Assembly: GCA_945872825.1 (NCBI GenBank) | Contig: CAMCBD010000005.1 | Span: 1 to 62,258, forward strand | Source: Nitrosomonas ureae | GTDB lineage: Bacteria > Pseudomonadota > Gammaproteobacteria > Burkholderiales > Nitrosomonadaceae | Length of the DNA: 62,258 nucleotides | Direction of reading: 5' to 3' | Shown: positions 28,394 to 38,273 of the stretch, one piece after another | Numbering within the stretch: the stretch's first letter is position 1 | How the letters are laid out: the number at the start of each line of letters is the position of its first letter | Program-made: the position numbers and the translations under genes | The notes under the pieces: model-generated | What the model saw: the letters and a program-made list of their open reading frames with translations, nothing else | Database searches by the model: none | What the model was told of the DNA's origin: nothing

Positions 28394-29784
28394 CCTCGGC
28401 AGTTGCTCTCGATTTGGGCACAACATCCATTAAAGCTGCTGGAATGGATCAGCGGGGAAATCTCCAGCCTATCGTCGCCCGCTCTGCACCTGCCATTGAT
28501 TGTCACAATGGACACTATGAAAGTAATGCGCTCGATTATGCTGTAATTGCCGAACAGGTACTAAAAGAATGTATTGCTCAAACCGGCATTAATCTTCCCC
28601 TAGGGTTATGCAGCCAGCGTTCGTCTTTCCTGATCTGGGACAAAATCAACGGTCATCCGGTAACGCCTCTGATTTCTTGGCAAGATGATCGGGGCGCGAG
28701 CTGTTGTGATCGCCTGCATGCATCGACAGACACCATTCATAACCTGACCGGTTTACGTTTGACTGCTTATTATTTTGCTCCCAAGCTCAGCGTCCTATTG
28801 CAGGAAAATCCGGCATGGCGTGAGAAGCTTATGCAGGGCGAATGGCTGGCAGGTACGCTGGATACTTTTCTGATTTGGCGCTGGACACATGGCCAACATT
28901 TTCTCACTGATGCATCGATGGCTGCACGCACCTTGCTGATGGACATCCGCCGGCAGCACTGGTCAGACACTTTATGCCAACTCTTCGATATTCCATGCTC
29001 GATTCTGCCGCAAATCAAACCTTCAACCGGATTAAATTTATCTTTACCGGATTTCGGTTTGACGCTACAAGCCAGTGTAGGTGACCAATCGGCCGCACTA
29101 ATCGCCAGCCTAACCGATAGCCCAACCGGCGCATTGGTTAATCTCGGCACCGGCGGATTTGTGATTCGTTCCCTCGCCAAGAATGAACTGGCGTTTGATG
29201 GCTACCTTCAAACATTGGTTTACCAAAATGAGAATCAGCAGGTGCAATTTGCCGTTGAAGGCACGCTCAATTCCATCGCCGCTGCACTGGCGCCTTATCC
29301 TGTGAGAGATTGTTGCATTGAAGATTTGGCAAGTAACGACATTTACTGCCTGGCGGAACCGAGTGGTTTAGGCGCACCGTATTTCCGCAAGGATTGGGGA
29401 GTTTATTTTTCTCAATCTGTCTTCGATTTGACCACGCAACAAATTACCGCACTAATGCTCGAAGCTATCATTTTCCGGGTTGCACGCATTCTGGAAGATT
29501 TCCATCACCACTCGCCGCTGACTCAAGTCTATCTATCCGGCGGCTTGTCCGAGTTACCTTGTTTGCAGCAAGGTATCGCTCAGTGTGTGCCATTCCCGGT
29601 TTTCCATTTACAGCAAAAAGAAGCAAGCCTTCAAGGTGCTGCGCTACTCGCCTCCGGGCTTAAAATAAACTGCCACCAGCAGGCTAATAAAATAGCAATC
29701 AACTGCGGAAACAGCACATTATCAGAAAAATATCAGCACTGGAAAAACTGGCTGGATGGCTTATTGACAACGCACGAAAACTAA
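28378..29784 (+). CDS. FGGY-family carbohydrate kinase (probable glycerol kinase)
   Basis: 468 residues, shorter than classical GlpK (about 500). The actin-like ATPase fold is seen in VALDLGTTSIKAAGMDQRGN (phosphate 1), SWQDDRGASCCDRL, VGDQSAALIASL and VNLGTGGFVIRS (adenosine region) and VYLSGGLSELPCLQQGI. Placement after ugpQ and glpD argues for glycerol as substrate, making glycerol-3-phosphate for GlpD, but FGGY sequences are hard to assign and another polyol is possible. No glpF channel gene accompanies it. Overlap with glpD shows co-translation. Confidence 0.8.
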   Translation: MDHALTSAVALDLGTTSIKAAGMDQRGNLQPIVARSAPAIDCHNGHYESNALDYAVIAEQVLKECIAQTGINLPLGLCSQRSSFLIWDKINGHPVTPLISWQDDRGASCCDRLHASTDTIHNLTGLRLTAYYFAPKLSVLLQENPAWREKLMQGEWLAGTLDTFLIWRWTHGQHFLTDASMAARTLLMDIRRQHWSDTLCQLFDIPCSILPQIKPSTGLNLSLPDFGLTLQASVGDQSAALIASLTDSPTGALVNLGTGGFVIRSLAKNELAFDGYLQTLVYQNENQQVQFAVEGTLNSIAAALAPYPVRDCCIEDLASNDIYCLAEPSGLGAPYFRKDWGVYFSQSVFDLTTQQITALMLEAIIFRVARILEDFHHHSPLTQVYLSGGLSELPCLQQGIAQCVPFPVFHLQQKEASLQGAALLASGLKINCHQQANKIAINCGNSTLSEKYQHWKNWLDGLLTTHEN

Positions 29785-29973
29785 TCCCATCCCAAAAAGT
29801 ATTCCCGCACAAATTATCAATCCTGTAGAATCCGCCATTCAAATACTCAATCGGCTTATTTTTCTATATAATTTAACAAGAATTCATTGCATAACCGCAT
29901 GATATCAAATGCATAGCGTAACGATCTGCTCTGTTACCTATGCTGATTAACCCATCCAACAAAAGGAAATTTT

Positions 29974-30564
29974 ATGACAACAAACATACCTGGCTACACC
30001 TATGGCAGTGCTTCGCTTGCAAAGTCCCCCGTATCACTCGATGATTTTGCCAATCTGAAACAAGCTACTTTGTTTGGCGATGATGATGTGCGCTATCTGA
30101 AAATGTCGCACGACATACTCAAAGACCAAACCGAACAAATTCTGGATGTTTGGTATGGTTTTGTAGGCTCGACACCTTTCCTGCTGCACTATTTCACCAA
30201 TGCGGCCGACGGCACACCTAATATGGATTATTTAGGCGGTGTGCGTAAACGCTTTGGCCAATGGATTCTGGATACTGCAAAAGCCGAATACAACCAAGAT
30301 TGGCTCAACTACCAGTACGAAATCGGGTTACGTCACCACACCTCGAAGAAAAATACTACCGACAACATAAAATCAGTGCCGATCATTCACTTGCATTACA
30401 TTTTTGCATTACTCATTCCGATCACCACCACGCTGCGTCCATTCCTGGAAAAAGCCGGCCACTCCCGTGATGATGTGGATCGTATGCAAGATGCGTGGCG
30501 CAAATCAGTCTTGATGCAAGTCATTCTGTGGTCACAACCTTATATCAAACAAGGCGAGTTCTAA
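29974..30564 (+). CDS. Protoglobin
   Basis: 196 residues, the size of single-domain protoglobins of archaea and bacteria. The start IPGYTYGSASLAKSPVSLDD, the helix with LKMSHDILKDQTEQILDVWYGFVG and YEIGLRHHTSKKNTTD with the proximal-His region, then HLHYIFALLIPITTTLRPFL are recognisable. Protoglobins bind O2, CO and NO; in an ammonia oxidiser NO handling is an attractive role but unproven. A good AAAGGAAA Shine-Dalgarno precedes ATG 29974. It ends 8 bp before a strong hairpin. Confidence 0.9.
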   Translation: MTTNIPGYTYGSASLAKSPVSLDDFANLKQATLFGDDDVRYLKMSHDILKDQTEQILDVWYGFVGSTPFLLHYFTNAADGTPNMDYLGGVRKRFGQWILDTAKAEYNQDWLNYQYEIGLRHHTSKKNTTDNIKSVPIIHLHYIFALLIPITTTLRPFLEKAGHSRDDVDRMQDAWRKSVLMQVILWSQPYIKQGEF

Positions 30565-30571
30565 TCTTGCT

Positions 30572-30599
30572 GTGGAGAGCGGTCATTCCCGCTCTCCAC
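30572..30599 (+). terminator. Hairpin after protoglobin gene
   Basis: Perfect 11-bp G/C-rich arms at 30572-30582 and 30589-30599 with a 6-nt loop. The T-run that should follow an intrinsic terminator is poor (TATCGTTTC), so it may be a partial terminator or mRNA-stabilising structure between protoglobin and the glycosyltransferase. Confidence 0.5.
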
Positions 30600-30650
30600 T
30601 ATCGTTTCATTCAGTTGACAGCACTCTCACCGAAATTCCTGCGTTTACCC

Positions 30651-31376
30651 ATGCACCTATCCATCGTCATCCCCGCTTTTAACGAAGAACAATTGATCCT
30701 GGATTGTCTGAATTCGATTCAAGAATCAGTCAGCACCAATCAGAAACCCGGCTTTACCCACGAAGTGATCGTCGTGGACAACAACTCAACCGATAAAACC
30801 GCGGAACTGGCCACGCAAGCCGGTGCTAAAGTTGTGTTTGAACCGATCAATCAGATCGGCCGCGCCCGCAACACTGGTGCAGCGGCTGCAACGGGAGACT
30901 GGCTACTGTTTGTCGATGCCGACAGCTTGCTCAATCCCGGTATGGTGGCCGATATTTTACAAATGATTGAAGGCGGCAAACATGTTGGCTGCGGCAGCGT
31001 CATGCACATGCCCAACCTGCCGTGGTGGGGTAACGCCGCAATGCAGTTATGGACCGCGTTTTCAGTTACGTTCCGTTGGGCATCCGGTGCTTTGGTGGTT
31101 TGCCGCGCAGACGCGTTTCGCGATGTAGGCGGATTTAATCAGGAATTGTTCGCCGCCGATGAAATCGACCTCAGTCAATTGCTCAAACAATGGGGACGCA
31201 AACGCGGCCTGAAATTTACCATCCTCACCCGCCACCCGCTCGTCACTTCACCCCGCAAAGTACTACTGTACACCGGCCGTGAAATTGCCGGTCAGATATT
31301 CCGCGTCCTCTTTAGTCCAAGAAAAACCTTACAAGACAAGAAAAAGCTGCCGATTTGGTACGATGGACGACGTTAA
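30651..31376 (+). CDS. Family 2 glycosyltransferase
   Basis: 241 residues from ATG 30651, where the conserved HLSIVIPAFNEEQLILDCL begins; the frame is open further upstream but that sequence crosses the hairpin and protoglobin end and is not conserved-looking. GT2 signs: VDNNSTDKTAELA, LLFVDADSLLNPGMV (DxD) and AADEIDLSQLL. A short hydrophobic stretch follows near residue 125-145. The acceptor and sugar are unknown. It may be read through from the protoglobin transcript. Confidence 0.85.
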   Translation: MHLSIVIPAFNEEQLILDCLNSIQESVSTNQKPGFTHEVIVVDNNSTDKTAELATQAGAKVVFEPINQIGRARNTGAAAATGDWLLFVDADSLLNPGMVADILQMIEGGKHVGCGSVMHMPNLPWWGNAAMQLWTAFSVTFRWASGALVVCRADAFRDVGGFNQELFAADEIDLSQLLKQWGRKRGLKFTILTRHPLVTSPRKVLLYTGREIAGQIFRVLFSPRKTLQDKKKLPIWYDGRR

Positions 31377-31686
31377 TAGAATATTGAATCTTTGGCAATC
31401 TGCCGTATTGATTGCCCACACTATTCGAAATAACAATCAGTCAGATCTCTCCAGGTAATGCAATAACCATTCCGCACTATCACCCATCGCACTGCGATTT
31501 CCGATACCATTCGATTTATCTCTGATCGCAGATCAGGATGGGATCGATGCAAGCAACAAGAATCGATCTAATTCCAATTCTCAATAGATATACGAATACA
31601 TATAATGTATAACTGATTATAATTAATAAATTATTTCTATTTAATTATTACTGTTTCTATCTGTAATTCGAATAAGCCTTCAAATT
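31377..31686. other. AT-rich intergenic stretch, nothing recognised
   Basis: Low-complexity AT-rich sequence between the glycosyltransferase and the cytochrome remnant. No gene, no strong hairpin. The lost N-terminal half of the peroxidase should have been here; no trace was recognised. Confidence 0.5.
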
Positions 31687-32211
31687 GTCGATTATCACCT
31701 GCAGAAATCAAAGAAATCTAGATTCCACTTATACAACGCACGTGCCGCGATTGCACGTGGCCAAGCATTGTTTAATACAAAGCCTATCCAGATCGCCGGC
31801 GTAAAAGGGATCAACGATGACTTAAGCGTGAGCGTGTTGCCAGGCACATGCACAACGTGCCATAACACGCCGAACTCGAGTAATCACTCAACACCCATGC
31901 CACTAGACATCGGTATCGCTGATGAATCGCGCCGGACACCGGATATGCCTTTGTATACGCTGAAAAACAAAACAACTAACGAAATCATTAAAACAACTGA
32001 TCCTGGTCGCGCTTTAATCACCGGTAAATGGAAAGATATTGGCCGCTTTAAAGGACCTATCTTACGTTCGGTCGCTTCACGGCCACCCTACTTCCACGAT
32101 GGCTCTGCTGCAGATTTGCCAGCCGTTATTGAGTTTTACAACAATCGCTTTAGCATGGGTCTGACTGAAGATGAGAAAGCCGATCTCGTAGCATTCTTGG
32201 CAGCACTGTAA
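31687..32211 (+). pseudogene. Di-heme cytochrome c peroxidase-type protein, C-terminal remnant
   Basis: The frame encodes only the second half of a CcpA/MauG-family protein: ARAAIARGQALFN, a single heme site TCTTCH (in PGTCTTCHNTPNSSNHST), then the PDMPLYTL segment, RFKGPILRSVASRPPYFHDG with the conserved Arg/Pro/His loop, and LVAFLAAL at the end. There is no start codon, signal peptide or first heme domain: the frame meets a stop at 31642. The TTG at 31768 would start inside the domain. Upstream (31377-31686) is AT-rich sequence with no recognisable N-terminal half. This is a truncated relict. Confidence 0.75.
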
Positions 32212-32326
32212 AATAGCCTTTGCTATCTTCGGATGAGAAATGGGGCAATTTATTTTAGGCCATAAGACAGATTGCCCTCAACCTTCCTTGCAATCACAAC
32301 CAATCTATTTCAATTGAGTTAGCATC

Positions 32327-35044
32327 TCATAGATCTTTGACACCCCTCCGCCGCAACAAGTATTTCTCAAGTTCAATGATCAGAAATAGCAACAAACTGA
32401 CTGCGATAATGCGTACCCAGGCCGCTGCATCCAAAGCAGTCGTGCCAAATAGCTGCTGCATCACAGGCAAATAGGTAAACAGCAATTGCAGTATCAACAA
32501 TAGCCCGACAGCCAATAAAACATAACGATTACCCAGCAATCCTTGACGCGAGCACACGGAAGCCATCAAATAGCGGCAATTGAACAAATAGACTATCCCG
32601 CACATCACCAGCACATTCACAACCACTGTCCGGGCCAGTTCAATGCTTGCGCCTTGCACGGTTTCCCAGAAGTACAAAGTAAAAACACCACCAATCATCA
32701 ATAATGCAACAAAAACAATACGCCACACCAGGAATCCCGACAAAATAGGCGCATTGGGGTCATGGGGCGGGCGTGACATGGCACCGCTTTCAGGTCGTTC
32801 GAATGCAAGCGAAATTGCCAACGTTACAGTCGTCACCATATTGATCCACAAAATCTGCACCGGCGTAATAGGTAGCGCCATCCCCAGAATAATGGCGAGT
32901 ATCAAAACACCCGCCTCACCGCCGCTGGTTGGAAGAATATAAACAACCGTTTTGCGGATGTTGTCGTAGACCGTTCGACCTTCTTCCACCGCATGTGTAA
33001 TCGAAGAAAAATTGTCATCCATCAGCACCATTTCAGCCGCTTCTTTCGCTACTTCAGTACCGTTTTTCCCCATGGCAACGCCGATATCGGCACGCTTTAA
33101 GGCTGGCGCATCATTCACACCGTCACCTGTCATGGCAACAATTTCACCATTGTCCTGTAGCGCCGTAACCAGCCGGAGTTTATGCTCAGGGCTTGCACGT
33201 GCAAAAATATCTATTTCTCCGGCCATTTTGTGCAGTTGTGCGCTGTCCATCTTATCCAGCTCAATTCCTGTTACAGCATTCTGACCATTACCTATACCTA
33301 ATTTCGCGCCAATCGCGCAAGCGGTAATACGATGATCTCCGGTAATCATTTTGACGCGAATACCTGCGCTATGGCATTTGTCTACAGCGACAATGGCTTC
33401 CTCACGCGGCGGGTCAATAATTCCCACCAGACCAAGCAGCGTGAAACCTGCTTCAACATCAGAAATCTGTAATACTTTCTGTTTGGTTTGAATCGCACGA
33501 CTGGCCATGGCCAGTATGCGCTGCCCTGTCGCACTTGCTTCGTGTATTTTGGCATGCCAGAAATCGAGCTGAATCGGCTGATCTTCCCCTCGGCTACGCT
33601 GATGGCTGCACATTGCCAGCACTTCTTCCGGCGCACCTTTGACATATATCAGGCCATTCCCGGCATGATCCTGATGCAACGTCGCCATAAAACGATGTTC
33701 CGATTCAAACGGAATGACATCCGTTCGAGGCAGTGTTTTCCGCTCAATGGCCGGATCCAACGTAGCTTTCATTGCTAAAGTAATGAGCGCAGCTTCTGTC
33801 GGATCACCGTGAATGCTCCAGGTACCATCCTGCTGACGCAACGATGCTTCGTTACACAACATCCCTGCTCGAAACATATCCAGCATCTCGAGATAATCAG
33901 TAATCGGAATTTCCTTCCCATCCCGGCTAAAACCACCCGTTGGCGCATAACCAACGCCGCTAACTTGGAATTGATCATCAGCAGTTATCACGCTCTGCAC
34001 AGTCATTTCATTACGTGTTAACGTTCCGGTCTTATCGGTACAGATAACGGTCACCGCACCCAATGCTTCTACCGCAGGCAGGTGACGAACAATCGCGTTA
34101 CGCCGCGCCATATTCTGCACGCCGAGCGCCAAAGTTATCGTCATGATGGCAGGCAATCCTTCTGGAATCGCAGCGATAGCCATGCTGATGGCCGCCATAA
34201 ACATCTCATTAACCGGGTAATCATGCAGTAACAATCCATAAACAAAAATGCCAGTTGCCAGCAGTAAAATTAGCAGCGTCAGCCAGCGGCCGAAGATCGC
34301 CATTTGCCGCAACAAAGGTGATGTCAGCTTATCGACTTGTGCAATCATCTGACTGATACGCCCAATCTCGGTATGTTGAGCGGTAGCAACCACCACGCCC
34401 GAGCCTTGGCCATAAACCACCAGCGTACCCGAATAGGCCATACAAAACCGATCCCCGATCGCCGTCACGGCCTCGACTGCGTGAATGGATTTTTCGACAG
34501 CTTCCGATTCTCCGGTTAGCGCTGCCTCTTCGATACGCAGGTTTTTACAGTCGACCAATCGCAAGTCAGCCGGTACCTTGTCGCCGGATTGCAGCACTAC
34601 GATATCGCCAGGCACCAGTTGATCAGCTGGAATCTGTATCCGCTGACCATCGCGCTGAACGATCGCGTTAAGCGACAGCATGCACCGGATAGCATTCAGT
34701 ACTTCTTCCGCTTTGCCTTCCTGAACAAAACCGATGATGGCATTGATGACCACCACGCCGAGAATAACGCCACTATCGACCCAGTGCCCTAGAAAAGCGG
34801 TCATGCTGCACGCAGCGAGCAAGATATAAATCAGTACATTATGAAATTGCAACAAAAAGCGAATGACGTTGCTTTGTGGTTTGGGTGGTTTCAATCGATT
34901 GGCGCCATACTGTTCAAGGCGCAACTTCGCTTCCGTTTGCGATAAACCATCATGCCCGGTTTTAAACTCTTCCAGTACCTGCGACGGCGAGTAGCTATGC
35001 CACGCGGGTGTTTTATCGGGTGCAGAAACTTGTTCATGGGGCAT
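32327..35044 (-). CDS. P2-type cation-transporting ATPase (CtpF/Ca2+-ATPase-like)
   Basis: 905 residues, complete. Actuator loop ALTGESEAVEK, phosphorylation site ICTDKTGTLTRNEM, nucleotide site VKGAPEEVLAMC, and hinge MTGDGVNDAPALKRADIG. TM4 has AAIPEGLP as in calcium pumps. In TM6, where calcium pumps have N-x-x-T-D, this protein has INMVTTVTLAISLAFE, so the usual ion-binding Asp is Thr. That variant is seen in the CtpF-like branch. The ion is therefore uncertain (Ca2+, Mn2+ or monovalent). Single gene, divergent from the DUF442 gene with 99 bp between. Confidence 0.88.
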   Translation of the reverse strand: MPHEQVSAPDKTPAWHSYSPSQVLEEFKTGHDGLSQTEAKLRLEQYGANRLKPPKPQSNVIRFLLQFHNVLIYILLAACSMTAFLGHWVDSGVILGVVVINAIIGFVQEGKAEEVLNAIRCMLSLNAIVQRDGQRIQIPADQLVPGDIVVLQSGDKVPADLRLVDCKNLRIEEAALTGESEAVEKSIHAVEAVTAIGDRFCMAYSGTLVVYGQGSGVVVATAQHTEIGRISQMIAQVDKLTSPLLRQMAIFGRWLTLLILLLATGIFVYGLLLHDYPVNEMFMAAISMAIAAIPEGLPAIMTITLALGVQNMARRNAIVRHLPAVEALGAVTVICTDKTGTLTRNEMTVQSVITADDQFQVSGVGYAPTGGFSRDGKEIPITDYLEMLDMFRAGMLCNEASLRQQDGTWSIHGDPTEAALITLAMKATLDPAIERKTLPRTDVIPFESEHRFMATLHQDHAGNGLIYVKGAPEEVLAMCSHQRSRGEDQPIQLDFWHAKIHEASATGQRILAMASRAIQTKQKVLQISDVEAGFTLLGLVGIIDPPREEAIVAVDKCHSAGIRVKMITGDHRITACAIGAKLGIGNGQNAVTGIELDKMDSAQLHKMAGEIDIFARASPEHKLRLVTALQDNGEIVAMTGDGVNDAPALKRADIGVAMGKNGTEVAKEAAEMVLMDDNFSSITHAVEEGRTVYDNIRKTVVYILPTSGGEAGVLILAIILGMALPITPVQILWINMVTTVTLAISLAFERPESGAMSRPPHDPNAPILSGFLVWRIVFVALLMIGGVFTLYFWETVQGASIELARTVVVNVLVMCGIVYLFNCRYLMASVCSRQGLLGNRYVLLAVGLLLILQLLFTYLPVMQQLFGTTALDAAAWVRIIAVSLLLFLIIELEKYLLRRRGVKDL

Positions 35045-35188
35045 AAGTAGCTCTCTTCAATGGTAGGGCAAATTGTGTTATGCCTATCCAATAGACCAGG
35101 ATTAATAGGAATAATTTGTATTTAATTATTCAGTACGGCTACAATGAAAACATTCTTTTCTTACTTAACACAGCAAATGGGGCTTTCT

Positions 35189-35701
35189 ATGCAATACTCT
35201 ATCATTCTGATGGCATTTGTGGCCATTCTGTTTACCAGCATGACGCAGGCTGCTGGCCGGGTGCCTTTTGGCCATCAAGTTATTGCGGTACAAAATTACA
35301 GCCGCGCTACGGAACAAATTGCTTTATCAGGAATGATTAGCGAGGGCGGTGTGCCAGCATTGGCTGCTACTGGTTTCAAAACCATTATTGACTTACGCAC
35401 CAAAAACGAAGGCGTTATGGAGGAGAAAGCATTGGTCGATATTGCCGGCATGATGTATGTCAACATTCCGACGACCGTTGCTGGGATCACTAAAGAACAG
35501 CTGGCCGCATTTACCAAAGTGGTCGAATCAGCTCAAGCCCCGATACTCATCCATTGTGGATCGGGTAACCGGGCAAGTGCCATGTGGGCTAGCTATCGAA
35601 TCACCAAAGGTGTTGATCCGGAAGTAGCCATTGAGGATGCCCGTAAAACCGGTTTGCGCCCGCCGCTGGAAGAAAAACTTCGTGAGATCATGCTGAATTG
35701 A
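35189..35701 (+). CDS. Exported DUF442/TIGR01244-type sulfurtransferase or phosphatase
   Basis: 170 residues from ATG 35189, which begins a clean signal peptide (QYSIILMAFVAILFTSMTQA); an in-frame ATG at 35144 adds 15 residues. The domain resembles the beta-lactamase-hydrolase-like phosphatase family: LSGMISEGGVPALAATGFKTIIDLR, a central YVNIPTT, and the active loop LIHCGSGNRASAMWA (Cys-x4-Arg). The same domain is fused to the sulfide:quinone oxidoreductase at 36553-38163. In sulfide loci these domains act as rhodanese-like sulfur carriers. Here it would be periplasmic. Convergent with the TauE gene. Confidence 0.82.
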   Translation: MQYSIILMAFVAILFTSMTQAAGRVPFGHQVIAVQNYSRATEQIALSGMISEGGVPALAATGFKTIIDLRTKNEGVMEEKALVDIAGMMYVNIPTTVAGITKEQLAAFTKVVESAQAPILIHCGSGNRASAMWASYRITKGVDPEVAIEDARKTGLRPPLEEKLREIMLN

Positions 35702-35717
35702 GCTTTGATCCTATTCA

Positions 35718-36548
35718 TCAACCCATCCAGAACAATCTGATAATCATCCACACCGATACCCCCATGGAAACTACAGCAAACCCTTGCTGTAGTTTCGGGC
35801 CAGCAAGAAAATGGGCAAAAATTCGCCCGATCAACATACCTGCCAATGCGCCGGCAGCAAAAGGTAGCGCAATAGTCCAATTCATCCCGCCGATAAAGGT
35901 TGCAGAAACAACACCTACAGCAGAAATAAGCGCGATAACTGCCAGGGATGTTGCAAGAATAGATTGCATCGAAAGATTGGTTGCTTTCCTTAACGCCGGC
36001 ACAACGACAAAGCCGCCCCCGACGCCCAGCAATCCGGATAAGAACCCGGTTGCAATTCCGGATAATGCCAATGCCCAGGCACACGGCCAAGTCCATACTA
36101 AACGGCCTTGCTCATAGGCTAGCTGGCAAGGTATTGAAGCGGGATCAGATTGAAGGTCTGTGATATTTTTCACCAGATCATCCTGCACCTTACTTTGCCG
36201 CAACATGCTGATTGCAGCATAAAACAAAACCAGTGCAAACAAAAATGTTAGTGGCGCATTAGGCAGTTTCTGCGCCAGCCATATGCCGATGGGTGCAGTC
36301 ACAACACCGGTAATCGCAATAAACCCCGCTGCCCGATAACGCACTTTTCCTTGCCTGTGCGCAATTAACGCGCCGATAGCAGAAGACAAACACACGGCGA
36401 ACAAAGCAATCGGAGCGGCTTCGGCGACAACCAGATGCAATCCAAACATCAGTAGCGGGACTGCAATGATCGTGCCGCCAGCACCAATCAGTGCCAATAT
36501 AGCGCCAGTAGCAGCGCCAAGCAGAATACTGATCAGCAGAATATCCAC
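35718..36548 (-). CDS. TauE/SafE family sulfite/sulfonate exporter
   Basis: 276 residues, about eight membrane helices. Two related halves: SILLGAATGAILALIGAGGTIIAVPLL at the start and ATGFLSGLLGVGGGFVVVPAL in the middle, the duplicated G-x-G-G-G motif of TauE/SafE (DUF81). The family moves sulfur oxyanions such as sulfite out of the cell. It is 4 bp downstream of the DUF442-SQR gene, so clearly in the same operon, consistent with disposal of sulfite made by persulfide dioxygenase. Confidence 0.9.
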   Translation of the reverse strand: MDILLISILLGAATGAILALIGAGGTIIAVPLLMFGLHLVVAEAAPIALFAVCLSSAIGALIAHRQGKVRYRAAGFIAITGVVTAPIGIWLAQKLPNAPLTFLFALVLFYAAISMLRQSKVQDDLVKNITDLQSDPASIPCQLAYEQGRLVWTWPCAWALALSGIATGFLSGLLGVGGGFVVVPALRKATNLSMQSILATSLAVIALISAVGVVSATFIGGMNWTIALPFAAGALAGMLIGRIFAHFLAGPKLQQGFAVVSMGVSVWMIIRLFWMG

Positions 36549-36552
36549 ATGC

Positions 36553-38163
36553 TCAGCTTAATTTACCGGGACGAGCAAGCCATTCCTTGCCTTTTAGCAT
36601 ACCATTCCAATAGATCCATGGAAAAACTGTCGTTTTAAGAAACCAGTAGACCTTTCTCGGCACTGTTGGATCGAATGGAAATGTGGGTAATAATTTTCCA
36701 CCAAAACCAAATTCAGCCAGTATAACTTTGCCCTTTTCCACAGTCAGCGGACAGGCGCCGTAACCGTCATAGATAGTCGTCAGTTCCCGGTCTTCTTTTG
36801 CTGCCAGAAGATTCTCGGCCACCACAACAATTTGCTTCCTGGCTGCTGCGGCCGTTTTCGTATTTGGCGATGAACAAGCATCGCCCAGTGAGAATATATT
36901 CGAGTAATCGGTATGCTGCAGTGTCTTTTCATTCACTTTGCAAAAACCACCCGCATCTGCCAGAGGACTATTGCGAAGAAAATCCGGAGCAACTTGTGAT
37001 GGCGTCACATGCAGCATGTCAAAAGGTTTCGCTTCGAGGGTTACCGCTCCATCATTGCCTTTATTTTCAAAGTAGGCGATCTTTTTATTCCCGTCCACTT
37101 TGACCAGATTAGAATTGAATAACAATTTTGCATGGTAGCGTCTGACATACTCCATTAGGGGTGGAACAAAATCAGCCACGCCAAATAACACAGCAGCTGC
37201 TGTGTTAAACTCAACGTCTATATTTTCCAGACATTGGGCACGCATCCAGTGATCACAAGAAAGATACATGGCTTTTTGTGGTGCGCCCGCACATTTGATC
37301 GGCATTGGCGGCTGGGTAAAAATTGCTTTTCCGGCTTTGAGTTCTTTGACGAGGGACCAGGTATAAGGCGCCAGATCATACTGGTAATTTGAAGTAACAC
37401 CGTTCTTACCCAGTGTTTCTTCCAATCCTTCAATCTTTTCCCATGCCAGACGTATACCCGGGCAAACAATTAATTGCCGGTATCCCATCACACGACCATC
37501 AGATAAATGCACTCTGTTGTGTTCCGGATCAAATCCAGACGCGACCGCCTGAATCCATTCAGCATTCCTGGGAATAATATCAGCCATCGGTTTCACTGTT
37601 TCGGCGATATCATAGGCGCCGGCCCCAACCAGTGTCCAAGCAGGCTGATAATAATGTTTATCACTTGGTTCGATAATTGCGATACGTAGCATTGGCCGCC
37701 GTTTAAGCAGGCTTGCAGTAACACCGATGCCAGCCGAGCCACCGCCTACGACAACCACATCAAAGGCATTATCCCAGTTACAGGCTGCCACGACAGATTC
37801 CTGCGCCTCTGGGTCGTCTTGATTATTCTGCCTAGTCATTTGATACAGAGCAGTCGCGCGCATGCCAGAACCGCAAAATGCCAAAACCGGTTTCGGTAAC
37901 TCAATCATTAGTTTTTGAAAAGCTTCCGCACGCTCTATGGGTATGCTACCCATCCTGATTGGTAAATAGACAAAAGTAATATTCAGTAACTTGGCCGTTG
38001 CCTCCAGTTCTTCACTGCCCGGCTGGTTCTCGCCACCTTCGTAATCCGGGCGGTTACAAATGATCGATTTGTAACCAGCGGCTGCAATCTTGGTGATGTC
38101 ATCAATACTGATTTGACCGGCAACCGACAGTTTGTGATCAAGTTTGGTAATATCCAGGCGCAT
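36553..38163 (-). CDS. Sulfide:quinone oxidoreductase with N-terminal DUF442 sulfurtransferase domain
   Basis: 536 residues. Residues 1-125 are a DUF442/TIGR01244 domain with the active loop AFCGSGMRATALYQ (C97). From 135 a FAD-dependent oxidoreductase begins (DVVVVGGGSAGIGVTASLL). The redox Cys pair of mitochondrial-type SQOR is conserved: C291 in MPIKCAGAPQKAMYLS and C471 in YDGYGACPLTVEKGKVILAEF, plus SLGDACSSPNTKTAAA for FAD. It oxidises H2S, passing electrons to quinone and sulfur to an acceptor; the fused domain could be that acceptor. C-terminal membrane-contact region FPWIYWNGMLKG present. Four bp before TauE; the repressor gene lies upstream. Confidence 0.9.
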   Translation of the reverse strand: MRLDITKLDHKLSVAGQISIDDITKIAAAGYKSIICNRPDYEGGENQPGSEELEATAKLLNITFVYLPIRMGSIPIERAEAFQKLMIELPKPVLAFCGSGMRATALYQMTRQNNQDDPEAQESVVAACNWDNAFDVVVVGGGSAGIGVTASLLKRRPMLRIAIIEPSDKHYYQPAWTLVGAGAYDIAETVKPMADIIPRNAEWIQAVASGFDPEHNRVHLSDGRVMGYRQLIVCPGIRLAWEKIEGLEETLGKNGVTSNYQYDLAPYTWSLVKELKAGKAIFTQPPMPIKCAGAPQKAMYLSCDHWMRAQCLENIDVEFNTAAAVLFGVADFVPPLMEYVRRYHAKLLFNSNLVKVDGNKKIAYFENKGNDGAVTLEAKPFDMLHVTPSQVAPDFLRNSPLADAGGFCKVNEKTLQHTDYSNIFSLGDACSSPNTKTAAAARKQIVVVAENLLAAKEDRELTTIYDGYGACPLTVEKGKVILAEFGFGGKLLPTFPFDPTVPRKVYWFLKTTVFPWIYWNGMLKGKEWLARPGKLS

Positions 38164-38273
38164 ATCCTACTCCTTTATCAATCGGTCACAATCGCCGCCG
38201 TAGCACCCGCTATTTGTTCTGTCGAAATCCTATCGCAAAATAGCCCTCTGCATCGTGATTGATGTTTATTCTT

